Part shown: positions 12,951 to 23,358 of the stretch, in pieces | Numbering within the stretch: the first letter of the stretch is position 1 | How the letters are laid out: each line of letters begins with the position of its first letter | From: Polytrichum commune | Lineage: Eukaryota; Streptophyta; Polytrichopsida; Polytrichales; Polytrichaceae | Assembly: GCA_950295325.1 (NCBI GenBank) | Contig: OX485805.1 | Span: 16,539,501 to 16,603,500 of the forward strand | Length of the DNA: 64,000 nt | Direction of reading: 5' to 3' | Made by a program: the position numbers and the translations under genes | The notes under the pieces: model-generated | What the model was told of the DNA's origin: nothing | Databases searched by the model: none | Seen by the model: the letters and a program-made list of their open reading frames with translations, nothing else

Positions 12951-13049
12951 ATTAAGTTCCAAATTTTCTTACTATTTCCAACAATTTTTTGAAACTTAAC
13001 TAGAAATCTGAAATCTTCAAAAGACCTTGTCCGAAATCTTGACTATTGT

Positions 13050-13051
13050 AC

Positions 13052-13082
<31 letters not shown>

Positions 13083-13220
13083 TTTTTGAGACAAAAGGCA
13101 GAAAGCCAACGTCAAAGCATTAAAAACCAAAGCAGATGTACTATCTTTCAAATATGCACGATAAAGGGTTGAGGGCTAAGTGCGTGGAGGTTGAGCTTTT
13201 CTCGAAGGTGTAACATATAG
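13050..13220 (-). mobile_element. 3' end of an older LINE (minus strand) with TTA tail
   Basis: On the minus strand this reads GGCTTTCTGCCTTTTGTCTC, then A-rich sequence and (AAT)n at 13052-13081. It resembles the LINE 3' end at 53.64 kb (GGTTTTCCGCCTTATGTCTC). The younger LINE at 13234 inserted into it, and host sequence resumes at 16705. Confidence 0.55.
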
Positions 13221-13233
13221 TGCAATATAGAGG
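13221..13233. repeat. left target-site duplication of the LINE
   Basis: TGCAATATAGAGG, repeated exactly at 16692-16704 after the LINE 3' tail. Confidence 0.85.
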
Positions 13234-13349
13234 GCTAGAATGGCTGCCAAGGAGGATAACCATACCATAACCATCCTAATAGTTAATTATAAAGATTGGA
13301 CCTCACAATAACTACCTATCACAGGGCAAGCATACATACACACAATAGC

Positions 13350-14950
13350 AACCATTCCGCCGCATACAATACGACCCCACACCGGAATGGCCAAAATACT
13401 ACCAATACACAGAACCCGCACTCACATCAATAATATACATACATAACCAAATACACCCCACAATAAACCTACAAACCCCGCAAGAATTACAAAATGCCCT
13501 AACAAGAACATTAAAGACGCACATAGACACCTACCCCATCACTCCCACAACAACACACGACAAGGTTAAATTCTCCAAAGCATGGATAAACGCCCCTAAA
13601 ACAAACCCTCCCCCTAAGAACTCCAAGACAACACCCCTTCCCCCAAAATACCACCACATTCATCCACTTAAATTCCACCCACGACATTGCATATACACAA
13701 ATGGTTCATTCATCCCACCAACCGTAAACTCGGAAGGACAAATAGAAGGCAACACCGCAGGATCTGGAATCTACAGCCCCAACAACAACATCCAAATGTC
13801 TGAAAGACTACCAGGGTACCAAAACATCCTTAGAGCAGAGCTCAATGCAATACTCACTGCTATCAAAACCATCCGTACCACCCAGATAGACACTCACATA
13901 TTCACAAACAACCTTAACAGTATATTCCTAATCAACAACCACATTCGACACCCAACATCACAACACCACCATTCCGACAAACTACTCATAGCAGCCATAG
14001 CACACCATATTTATTGGACCCCATACACAATTCATATACATAAAGAATGTGCACACTCGGGCATTATTGGTAACGAAATCGCCGACACATTGGCCAACGA
14101 AGGGACTCTTAAAGATAAACCAGATACCACACCACACATACATATAGCTCATCCCACACCCTACTAGCTAGCAAGTTGTCCAATTGCCACACACGATGGG
14201 GCCATCCGTAGCCTCCGCACAACTATAACCAAAGAACATGGAACTCGCGAAGCAGCAATAGCCAGAAACAAATTCCCATACGTTGACAAATGGCTATCAA
14301 ATGACCAAATAAACCACAAACTCTCCAATCAATTTTGGAAAAACGAAAAAACAACAAATGCACAAATATCTCAAACCTTAAAATTCGGATATGCCCAATA
14401 CATGGGTAACCATAGAAAAAACATCTTTTGGCCACACACACACCAAAACCCCAATTGATTATTGTGTCATAAAAACAATAGAGATACATGGCCACACGTC
14501 CTCTCATTGTGTGAAAACCCCTACCTCGAGGGCCTAAGAATTTCCAAACACGACAAGGCGATGCATCTCATCACACAAACACTACAAGCTAACAAGAATA
14601 CCCGCTTCTTTACACTAACCAACGCTGGTAAAATCAACAACAAATCCCCTGATCAAACAATCCCAAAATGGTTACTCAAATGTACATGCCCACAAACCCC
14701 TTGCCAATGCCATGCCAAACTCATACCAGACATCGTCTGCATAATCGGAGCCCCAAATCATATACAAACACCTATGGCACCATCCCCCACAACTATAGTC
14801 CAACTCATAGAATTCACATACTACCATGACAGATTCCCAGAACAAGCCATCACACAAAAACATATCAAATATGACGCACTAATTAATGCTATACAAAAGA
14901 ATGGGTGGAAAACCAACCCCCTCATAACCATCACAGCAGGTGTAAGAGGG
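13350..14950 (+). pseudogene. LINE ORF2 C-terminal fragment with RNase H, inactivated
   Basis: A single frame from about 13350 is broken by TAG at 14165 and TGA at 14457, then continues to 14950 and resumes at 16362. RNase H motifs occur in order: IYTNGSFIPP (13691), RAELNAI (about 13833), HIFTNNLNSIFLI (about 13895) and GNEIADTLANEG (about 14072). In active enzymes the first and third motifs carry catalytic Asp (YTDGS, FTDS). Here both are Asn, so the domain is dead even apart from the stops. Glu of RAELN and Asp of EIADT are retained. After the RNase H comes a Cys/His segment (CHKNNRDTWPHVLSLCENP) and then CTCPQTPCQC. The work of this protein in an intact element would be RNA removal during target-primed reverse transcription. 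Confidence 0.85.
14945..14950. repeat. left copy of 6-bp target duplication in the LINE
   Basis: AGAGGG (codons Arg-Gly of the LINE frame), repeated at 16362-16367. Dropping one copy plus the insertion restores AGA GGG GCC ATA CAT in frame. Confidence 0.8.
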
Positions 14951-16361
14951 TATGAGCCCAAAATGAGTGCTCATATTTGTTTTATGTTTAGAATTTATTT
15001 AGAATTGCATTTGGAGTGTTATTGAAACAATCAAAAGTATAAAAAGAGTGAGGCTTGGTGTGGTTTATGTTTTAGGCTTTAAGCCTATTTTGTGTGGTTA
15101 ATTAGAAGCTTAGTGATATTAGGGAGTGTGGTGGTCAAGTGAGTAGTGTTTGATGAAGCAAGAGGAAGGTCCTTGGATTTAAATGTTTGAATTAGAACAT
15201 GCTCTTGTTGGTTTAGAGGGTGAGGATTTAGTGGATAGGATAAGGTCCTACTAAGTAGGAGAAGGTTAAGGGGCTTGTGGTCTTGGGTGCCCTCTCCTCC
15301 TCCTCCTCTCCTCTCTTCACTTCTCTCTTCTCTTCTTCCACTCCTCTCTCTCTCCTCTCTAGGATTTGGAGTTTTTAGAGTTAGAAAAAAATGTGTGAAT
15401 TAGTAAGAGGGTATTAGGGAATTTAGTGCGATTAGGTAGGAATATTAGTAGGAGGGTCTTGTAGAGATTAGTAAGGGCAAGTAGAGAATTATTGTGGTTA
15501 ATTAGGATTTGACTACTAAGCTGGACAGTGGAGCAGCTGCCGAGGCAGTTAGCTAGGAGGACTGGAAATACTAAGCTGGACCGTGGACAGCTGCCGAGGC
15601 AGTAGCTAGGAGGGACTGGAAATACTAAGCTGGACAGTGGGCAGCTGCCGAGGCAGTTAACTAGGAGGACTGGAAATACTAAGTTGGGTAGCGAGCAGCT
15701 ACCGAAGCAGTAGCTAGGAGGGACTGGAAATACTAAGATGGACAGTGGAGCAGCTGCTGAGGCAGTTAGCTAGGAAGACTGGAAATACTAAGTTGGACCG
15801 TGGACAGTTGCCGAGGCAGTAGCTAGGAGGGACTGGAAATACTAAGTTGGACAGTGGGCAGTTGCCGAGGCAGTTAACTAGGAGGACTGGAAATACTAAG
15901 TTGGACAGTGGGCAGCTGCCGAGGCAGTTAGCTAGGAGGACTGGAAATACTAAGTTGGATAATGAGGCAGCGGCCGAGGACGGTTTTAGGAGACCAAGGT
16001 GATGTGAAGGAAGGTGCCGTGGTGTCACATTAGACTAATTAGTAGGTAGTTAATTAGGCTGTCACCTAATCTTAGTTTACATAATTAGTCGTTAGTAGCT
16101 AGGAGAACACAAAGTATTGGATGGTGGGATTAGCGATTGAACATAGGGTGTGAGTGATATTGAGTAGCAATGGGGGGTGTTATGATTGGGATAATGTAGA
16201 AGAGCGTTTTTCAACGCTTGTAATATTATCGTGGAATGGATTGGTGTGCAATGATTGATGGGTTCTCATGAGTTTGGTCAATTGAAGTTGTGGAAACATG
16301 AATGTGATATCCATTCCCTCACCCGGACTAGGACGCTTAAGGGTGGGTGGTTTGGCCTCAC
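14951..16361. mobile_element. 1.41-kb LTR-like insertion (possible solo LTR) in the LINE
   Basis: The 5-6 bp duplication AGAGGG and exact frame restoration show that this is an insertion. It has no coding capacity. A TATA-like AGTATAAAAAGAG near 15037 followed by transcribed-region-like sequence would suit an LTR. The ends are unusual: TATGAGCCCAAA at the left and TTTGGCCTCACA at the right, i.e. TGAG(C/G)CCAAA as imperfect 10-bp inverted ends rather than plain TG...CA. A solo LTR is my first reading and a non-autonomous TIR element the alternative. Its centre carries a 55-bp minisatellite. Confidence 0.65.
15509..15985. repeat. minisatellite, about 8.7 units of 53-56 bp
   Basis: ACTGGAAATACTAAG recurs at 15561, 15615, 15669, 15722, 15778, 15832, 15887 and 15942. 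Each is followed by TGGAC-GTGG-CAGCTGCCGAGGCAGT and TAGCTAGGAGG. The units contain the short palindrome CAGCTG. A repetitive minus-strand frame at 15714-16028 is only a translation of this array. Confidence 0.95.
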
Positions 16362-16500
16362 AGAGGGGCCATACATGAACATTCTATCGAGAAAATGACC
16401 AAACTAAAAATTCCTAAAACCAATATCAAAACCCTCATGAAAAGCCTACACCACAATGTCATTAAATACCTCACTTACCTTATCCTAAACAAATGAAAAC
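16362..16500 (+). pseudogene. end of the split LINE ORF2
   Basis: Starting at the second AGAGGG, the frame reads RGAIHEHSIEKMTKLKIP and on to KYLTYLILNK, then stops at TGA (16495-16497). It is the direct continuation of the frame cut at 14950. About 190 bp of 3' untranslated sequence and the C/T-rich tail follow. Confidence 0.8.
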
Positions 16501-16691
16501 TAGACAACAAACAAACACCGGTCCCCCACCATAATGAAATTGGATAAATATTACACCTCCCAAGAGCCCGCCTCCTAATGGAGGCATAAATCTCCTGCTG
16601 CATCACGGGATACCGTGATCAGCATAAAACCAATGGGCTCAATTTTACGCCGGTATTTAGATACGGGCGTAATTTTTCTTTCTTTTCTTTC

Positions 16692-16704
16692 TGCAATATA
16701 GAGG
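16692..16704. repeat. right target-site duplication of the LINE
   Basis: TGCAATATAGAGG, identical to 13221-13233. Confidence 0.85.
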
Positions 16705-17065
16705 TCTAATTTGAAGTTGGCTGTCAAAAGAATGTTCTGGAGGATGAGTTTTAGACCAAATCCCTAATTGGAACAATGAGAAATATTATTGATTGCCATC
16801 AACCCATTTAAGGTCCTTTTGAATCTTTCAAAAATCAGGGAACTCTATAATAACTTCAATAAGGATTTTTTTTTAAACTCAAATTTTGGTTTTATTCGCA
16901 AAAACCATAAGCTACATAATGTGTACATGACAATGTTAAAATTGGGGAGAGGGGGATACTTCTCGACAACCTTATCAATTATCATATACAATCAAATTTG
17001 TTACAACGATAAGGATGAAGTGAGGTTCTCAAATAATTTTAAACATGTTATAGGAGGAAGAAATT
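16705..17065. other. unassigned stretch between LINE and MITE
   Basis: Probably the continuation of the older minus-strand LINE split by the younger one. The + frame 16789-17124 has no recognisable domain and runs into the following MITE, so it is not called. Confidence 0.35.
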
Positions 17066-17291
17066 CACTACACTTGTTATTCCAATTAGTGCATGCTATT
17101 ATTTGGAGTTATGGAGTGCTATAACTATTTAATGAGAATGTAAAATTTTACAAAGCAAAGTCATTTATGTTCTAAAATATCCAAATAATCTATTGAACTT
17201 TCATCAGTACATGTTCAACTCCTATGCAAGACGTTATTGCACTACATAACCTAAATATTAACACACAATAATTGGGATGATCATTGTAGTG
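17066..17291. mobile_element. MITE, about 226 bp, CACTACA/TGTAGTG ends
   Basis: The left end CACTACACTTGTTATTCCAA and right end GGGATGATCATTGTAGTG are imperfect inverted repeats that continue inward (AATTAGTGCATGCTATTATTTGG against TATTAACACACAATAATTG). The interior block ACTATTTAATGAGAATGTAA recurs in the element at 45.64 kb. I could not set a TSD. Confidence 0.7.
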
Positions 17292-17429
17292 AAAAGCCTC
17301 TTAAAAACCCATGGTCTCTCAATCCTTTAGGGGTATGAGATGCAATTAGAAGTGAGCAAATGGGAGGCCCATTAAGGGTATGAAGTTGGAGGTTAGTAAG
17401 GTTGGGTTCAAGACACGGTGCCTAGCTCT

Positions 17430-18285
17430 CTAGTGGGTTAGATAAGCAGACCTAATTTGGTAACATGCTCATATTGGACACCTATATATGAGAGGTGTGT
17501 GATTAGGTGTGGATCTAAGAACACACCATGAGGACATGTGTTTGAAAGAGATTGAACTATGTGCTCAAAATTTATCAATTGTTCTAGGTTCAATAATCAA
17601 CATGATTCTATAGAAAATTAATATTTTGAGACAAGATGCAACAACCAAACACCAAGAGTGAAATAAGGACCAAGCAGACACATTCACTTGGAGGGGAGAC
17701 GGAACCTCTCAAGCATGCCGCACCCCCATGTAAGAGCATGTCGTAACCAAGAAATTCCACAACAAAATGGTCCAATTCCCCAAGCCAACATGGTCCACGT
17801 CCAAAATGGTCCACTCCCCAAAGTGGCTTGGACCACTCCTGCAGGCACCTAGACAACTCTCCAACCTCGTAGCATGTGACATGAAGAGGAAGAGAGAAAT
17901 GTAGCACAAGGAGGGGATATATGTAAATGAGCGTTACATAACGAAGAAGGGTTCCATGTTCCTATTGCTATAAAATCCAACCCAAATGTTGGGGCACGGA
18001 TGTTGCACCTCCTCCACCAAAAATGATAGGTGGAGGTGTCAATTTGATCACTTCATGTTGGATGGTGATGTCATGTTGCCAAGTTAGTGCTTCTCTGCTG
18101 ATAATATAAGACATAGACATGAGGAGACCTATGTGATCATGAAAGAGAAAAAGAATTTTCACTTCAATAATGAGTAACATATTCATATGAACTCTTGAAA
18201 ATTTGTCTACAACACCAATTTGGATTTGCTAATCATCTCGAACTAATCACAAACTTAACATCCTAGAAGTCGTGGGTGCATAGCA
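17430..18285 (-). repeat. dispersed repeat R1, reverse copy split by an insertion
   Basis: The first part (17430-17605) has GATTAGGTGTGGATCTAAGA, GTGCTCAAAAT and TTCTAGGTTCAATAATCAAC. The second part (about 18118-18285) resumes with GAGGAGACCTATGTGATCAT, TTTGGATTTGCTAATCATCT and ATCCTAGAAGTCGTGGGTGCA. The 0.5 kb between is foreign to the repeat. Confidence 0.75.
17606..18117 (-). mobile_element. LINE-type 3' fragment and unknown DNA inside an R1 copy
   Basis: On the minus strand the sequence ends with CATCTTGTCTCAAAATATTA. This resembles the LINE 3' ends at 13.09 and 53.65 kb (CTTTTGTCTC, CTTATGTCTC, then A-rich). A GTCTCCCCTCCAAGTGAATG block upstream also resembles 57.75 kb. Two overlapping minus frames (17608-17907 and 17709-17909) have no domain. 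About 200 bp to the right (17915-18117) is unassigned. Confidence 0.5.
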
Positions 18286-20300
18286 AAGAGAGTTCATTTC
18301 TAGGCCGACTTTTCTTAAACAAACCAAGGCCTTGGGCCTTTGCAATTTCTCAAATTCCAAGGCAGCTTGGTAATCTCATTTTTGTCATATTAAAGGGATG
18401 ATTATGCATAAATTAATGTCATCCATGCTATGGTTCACCGAAAACACATCCATTTCTGCTTGGGAACTACTTGGGAACTTTGCTTATTCTTGGGAACCAT
18501 GAGAATTAGGGTTAGGATGGTGATGAGATGCCAATTGAGAATTACGTTCGGATCGAAGGAGAAGAGATTGTTGAGGTAGAATTGGGTTTTGATGAGTTGG
18601 TGGATGCAGCTTTGGATAGCGGTTCCACATAAAACTTTGTTTTGAATGTAGACCTCACCGATTCAATACATGTACACAATGTTGCTCCATCTTCTATGAA
18701 GTTCGGTGATGCTAAAAACCATGCATCATTCTTTGTCTAATTTTCTATAGGACAACTTCTGCATATTTTGGTCTCAATGAAATTATTAGTCTCCAACACT
18801 ATTAGTATGAACTTGAGATAAGATGACAATTGCTAGCTTAGAGTAGGCAACACCAACAATCTTTGGACTCTTATTTCAAGAGTTTCTTGACGATATTTGT
18901 GTTTGTTTGGAGTTACCAGTTATTTTCCCATATCATTAACATCACTTCACCTAATTGTATGAATTCTTTAAGCTTCAAATTGGCTCATAAATGTGTATTC
19001 CCTCGACAATACATACGACAGCTGCATACCATTCGTCTTGTCATATCGACGACGATAATACGACACTTTTTGTGGCTTCCCAAACGTGTCATATTAAAGA
19101 GGGAGAACAGTAGGCGGAAGAAATCTCTACAGGTATAGGGATCTGGGGAAGCCCAGAGAGGAGGAATAATCTGAATGCGCTTTCTGCCTTGAATGCAGTT
19201 TCTATATTGATACGCCCTTTCCTGCTGACGGCTTGGCTTCTGTCACCAGCGATCCCTCTTATAGATATTCCTCTTTGGTTTTGGAGCTCTTTCCCTTTTG
19301 ATTTGTGTAAGCTGTGTTGGTACATCGCTGGAAGAACCGGCCACCGTGCTCCTCGCAAGTTGCCCTATTATTGAAGGAGGAGTCGACGTTTATCTTCCCT
19401 CTACAAAGTACATTCACATCATACGGGAGAAACCACACGAGGCATATCTAAAGGCTACGGATTCGTGGTGTCTATGTTAACTCATCGATCGCAAAGGCAA
19501 ACATGCAATGAATTGTATTGTAGGATGTAAATCACCATTTTAAGTCGATTCGACTTCGAATATTGATGCAAAGACCCTAAATAAGTTTAGTGGAGTCGAA
19601 TTGGAAAGAATAAGCCCTTCACCTTGTGGAATTATTTATTTGTTTACTTACTTGTTGAAGCCCCATCATCCACGATGGATGAGTTTACGTAGACGCCACG
19701 AATTTCAAGCCGTATTTCAACAACCGATCTGTTACCAAATACATAGTGTTTTGGGTCCCATATCGAAATCTTGGTTCTTAGCACTAGTACCCCTCTCTCA
19801 GTCCACAAAGATATAGCAAAAGGAAACCTCAAAACAAGGGATCCATGCCCATGCCAAAAGTGAAAGATGCCCCAAAGTCATAGCTGAAGTGTACACTTGT
19901 GAGTGCACTAGTGTAAAAGAGAAGTCCTCGGTTTAAGAAGGTTGTTCTTTTTCTTCTTCTTATACAACGATTTTCATTATTCCAAGTATTTAAGTGTTGT
20001 GGTGACTAAATCACTTGGGAGTCGATTTCCTAATCTTTGTGGGCAACTATTTACATGTTGGTTCAAGTTCACCTACAAATAATGCTTCCGCCTGATCGTT
20101 CAAATGATTGATTGCTAACTACATAACTCAATTCATTTCCTATGTTTGGTCTCCTATGTTTCCACCATATTTATATAATACTATGTCCTAGTTTACACCA
20201 ATTTCATGATGTACATTCGATTGACGATTCCTTGACCCTTTGACGCTATAATGCTTCAACATGGATCCACGCATACATTTTAAGGGTCCAAGCAGTCAAG
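18286..20300. other. unassigned stretch, possible relic coding at 18540-18720 and 19100-19480
   Basis: 18522-18720 reads as a broken + frame (PIENYVRIEGEEIVEVELGF, then stops) and 19100-19480 has higher GC than its surroundings. Neither shows a known domain, start context or splice partner. I record them as possible relics only. Confidence 0.3.
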
Positions 20301-20760
20301 GGGTTAAAGGGAACCGATAGCCACACATCTATGTGGCCTTGTGTGATCAATTTGCGGATACCTATGTTTGAGTGGAATATGGCAAGGCTCTTAGTGAAGA
20401 ATGAGCACCTAAAAAAACATGTGTGTACGATGAGATGGGACCATGTGTTGAAAAATAATAGACATCATTCAAGGTTCAACAATGAACGCAATTGGGAGGG
20501 CCTATTTGAATCCCGATCACTTAACGAGAAAGAGAATCTTCACTTTGACCTCCTTGCGACCTACTCTAACTTCTGCATCTCAACATCGCTTTTGAAACTT
20601 GAGATGACGGTTTGTGTGATGTTTGATTTGCAATCGTCAACATGATGAGATGATTCCCAATTCGATCCAATGCTCAAACTCATTGTATACACACATAGTG
20701 CGAAGTGCCCACAATAGTGCCACATGCCATAGTTTAGAATTGACTTCCTCTCCACTTCTA
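20300..20760 (-). repeat. dispersed repeat R2, reverse copy
   Basis: R2 shares with R1 the TTTGAGTGG, GAGATGGGACCATGTG, GGTTCAACAATGAACGCAA and GAGAATCTTCACTTTGA blocks. It then has its own end: ACTTCTGCATCTCAACATC, GAAACTTGAGATGACG and GAAGTGCCCACAATAGTG. Confidence 0.75.
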
Positions 20761-20863
20761 CCACACCACTTCATCTAATTAGTGTGGGTTACCATTTGGA
20801 GGTACGCATTGCTACAACGTTTTAACGAGAAAACCGATCTTCACCCAAATAACATACATACAT

Positions 20864-21155
20864 ACACTAAAATCAAATATTCAGCGTTTGATTACATTCA
20901 ATGTTGTTACCACCCTACCCTGCTCAACACTGATTTTCAATTTTTTTGACCATCAGTGTTAGAAGATATGTTGGAATTCTCCTTGAATCATGGTTATTGG
21001 CTTTTTTCATAACCTTACTAACACTAAATCCAAACATGTAACTTCCACATATTACCATAGTTGATATGTAGTGTTTGAGTTTACATTCGATGTCACCTAC
21101 TTCCATAAGGTTATTGACATTTAGTGTATCAAGCACTAAACATCCTATTTAGTGA
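20864..21155. mobile_element. possible MITE with CACTAAA ends
   Basis: The left CACTAAAATCAAATATTCAG and the reverse complement of the right end (CACTAAATAGGATGTTTAG) align imperfectly and continue inward (TTGATTACATTCAATG against TTGATACACTAAATG). Internal copies of GTGTTAG/CTAACAC occur. It is weakly supported because no second copy or TSD was found. Confidence 0.4.
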
Positions 21156-21958
21156 AGTGAGTATGCACCCCGAAAAACATGATCTAACTTAGTTGGTAAA
21201 AAAAACGATAACGTTGGTGGTAAATAGTTATAACAACACGTAACTCCGAACGTAGTAATTTAGTACTGCCCCCGATTTAAGACGACTTCATCTCACATTG
21301 AGACCCCGACCACATTAGAACCATGGGACCCAGTATTTGCATGAAGGAATAACTACTGATCCCAACATTGATGCAGGCACGGGGCAGAGTAAATTGGCTG
21401 GCTTGTCTGTAGCTTATACGCGGTGATGAGAGGATGGGGAGTGGAATGCTTTAAATGTGTTGGGGAAACCGAGTAATTACTGTGGGTATATAGCTTAGGC
21501 ACAATTTACAAGGGCCAAAAGCTTCAGATGATCATGCAGCAAATAAGCTTCTCACCGGCCTTTACATACTCACAAAACTTCGAGAACTACACTAAACATT
21601 TCGGCGTAGTTTAATTAGCGTCACCGATCCCTATTCGTCTTGCTCGATACTAAATTGTAAACCGCATGTGTAAGCGCCACCAACACTAAATGGTACATCA
21701 CACTACATGGTGTCAAACGAATTGCGCATTATATCATAGAGCTAAACAACACTGCAAATGTCGTCACTTACTGAGTCCGTGACACTATTTCGTTACAGAG
21801 CTGTGAGGACTCTGCACCCACTTTTGTTGAAATAGTTGGAATCAATCGGATGAACTCAAAGTTAAGCTGGAATGGTAGAACTTGTGAAACTCATACACAC
21901 AACGTGTAGCTAGAAAAAGTTACTGCAGTGACATAAACACACCATACGACACTAACCA
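21156..21958. other. unassigned stretch
   Basis: It holds scattered CACTAAA and GTGACACTA fragments (21590-21800) suggestive of decayed MITEs. No open frame is worth calling. Confidence 0.4.
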
Positions 21959-22322
21959 CAACATTTCGTGTAGAGCTTCGGAATCGGCATGTGTTTATGC
22001 GTTCTCAAAAACATGGTGGTGTCAAAATTATGGATATATATATATATACGAGCTACAATATTTCGTGTAGAGCTTCGGAATCAGCATGTGTTTATGTGTT
22101 CTCAAAAAATGGTGGTGTCAAAATTATGGATATATACATACGAGCTACAATATTCCATGTAGAGCTTTGGAATCGACATGTGTTTACGTGTTCTCAAAAA
22201 TATGGTGGTGTTAAATTATGGGTGTATACATATCTACGAACTACAATATTCCGTGTAGAGCTTTGGAATCGACATGTGTTTATGCGTTCTCAAAGACACG
22301 GTGGTGTTGAATTATGAATATA
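21959..22322. repeat. tandem array, about four units of 85-95 bp, cut by a MITE
   Basis: Units start near 21959, 22057, 22148 and 22242 with CAA(C/T)ATT-CGTGTAGAGCTT. They then have GGAATCG-CATGTGTTTA, TTCTCAAAAA and GGTGGTGTCAAAATTATGG, ending in a TATA-rich spacer and ACGAGCTA. Part of a further unit seems to resume after the MITE (GTGAGCTCGATACTATTCTAC at 22834). The frame 21991-22317 is a product of this periodicity. Confidence 0.9.
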
Positions 22323-22323
22323 A

Positions 22324-22826
22324 GGGCCACTTCACACACGAGACTAAGAGCCCATGACCATTGCATTGCAAGCACTCTCATTGGTGGGAAAGGCAGAGCC
22401 GGTCCAAGTTCGCTTCACACCACGCTTGAGGGACCAACGGAGTATGTGACTGTAAGATGGATGTAAAGTCTACATGGAATCCTACATGGCATCAAATGGA
22501 TCATGTTTCATGGTCACTTGGACTACTTTTAAAAACCATCTCTTGGAGAGTGGCCTAACACAAAACCGGGAGACCGTGGCACTCCGACCGCTCACAACCG
22601 TTGATTTATTCTATTTTACCATGTTCGAGGACCTACATGAATAAACATCCATCGAAATAGCATTTTGTTGAGGGCCCGGTCACATATGACTTTACACTAC
22701 ACTTGAGAGTCCGTGACCGCACTACATAAGTTTGGAGGTGTGTTGGGACGGCCTTTGGACACTTACTTTCTTTTGGGCTCTCACAATTTCATGGTCACGG
22801 CTCTTGGCTCGTGTGTGAAGTGGCCT
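22324..22826. mobile_element. PIF/Harbinger-like (Tourist-type) MITE, copy 1, 503 bp
   Basis: Left end GGGCCACTTCACACACGAG, and the right end read in reverse is AGGCCACTTCACACACGAG. TAA lies on both sides (22321-22323 and 22827-22829). GGG-starting inverted ends with a TAA duplication fit PIF/Harbinger. There is no transposase, so movement would depend on a partner elsewhere. It interrupts the fourth unit of the 85-95 bp array. A near full-length relative lies at 58413. Confidence 0.9.
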
Positions 22827-23358
22827 TAAATATGTGAGCTCGATACTATTCTACGGCCTGCTGCTGTAGGGTAGCTTGGGAGGGGGGGGGGGGGGGCGGG
22901 CAGAGGCGGAGCGAGTTTTGGTCGGCAGATGAGACCATGCCTGTCCGAAAAATGGGGGCTGGGCCTCATAAACTAAGAGCATGGTGCAGCATTAGTAGGT
23001 AGCCTGGTGCACTTAATTACCAACATATATTGATTAGCAGAAGGGAGTAAGTTAAACCTGGGTTCATTCTTGGGGCGCGTAACACACTCCATGCACGCAC
23101 GTAAGTTAGCTAGGCAGGCAGCAGAGGCAGCAGCAGCAGGGGCGTGATTATGTTAACTTAGCTTAGCGAGGGCCATGAGCATGCAGGTGGGTTTTGGCAC
23201 GGAGCAACTGACTAGGTCGCCACCGGGAGGGGGCGGGCACCAAAGACACCGTCGCACTCTACCCCATTTTATTAACCCCACCCCCACCCATATTCTATGC
23301 CTATAGCGTGCCCTTCTCTTGTCACTTGTGTTAAGGTAGACATGTGGTGTTCCGATGC
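22827..23358. other. unassigned stretch with a G run
   Basis: It holds a poly-G run at about 22882-22896, GCAG-rich sequence (23115-23140) and no supportable gene. Confidence 0.5.

Larger units (their letters stand above)
13234..16691 (+). mobile_element. 5'-truncated LINE with RNase H, split by a 1.41-kb insertion
   Basis: Non-LTR retrotransposon set by a perfect 13-bp TSD. It is truncated at the 5' side and ends 3' in a CTTTCTTTTCTTTC tail rather than poly-A. Only the C-terminal part of ORF2 remains (RNase H and downstream Cys-rich region). The coding strand is strikingly A/C-rich, unlike its surroundings. A 1.41-kb element interrupts it at 14951-16361. Without that insertion and its 6-bp duplication the LINE piece is about 2.04 kb. 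The RNase H fold places it among LINE groups that carry this domain. I cannot assign the clade. Confidence 0.85.

Noticed and set aside
15714-16028. Minus frame with repeated SNLVFPV units
   Set aside because: Translation of the 55-bp minisatellite.
14951-16361. A plain TG...CA solo LTR at 14953-16360
   Set aside because: The 5-bp flanks for those ends (GGGTA and CAGAG) do not match; the matching duplication AGAGGG puts the ends at TATGAG and CTCACA.
21991-22317. 108-codon frame with internal repeats
   Set aside because: Translation of the 85-95 bp array, starting and ending within it and cut by the MITE.
21959-22322. CRISPR-like array
   Set aside because: Units are contiguous tandem repeats without unique spacers and the DNA is plant nuclear.
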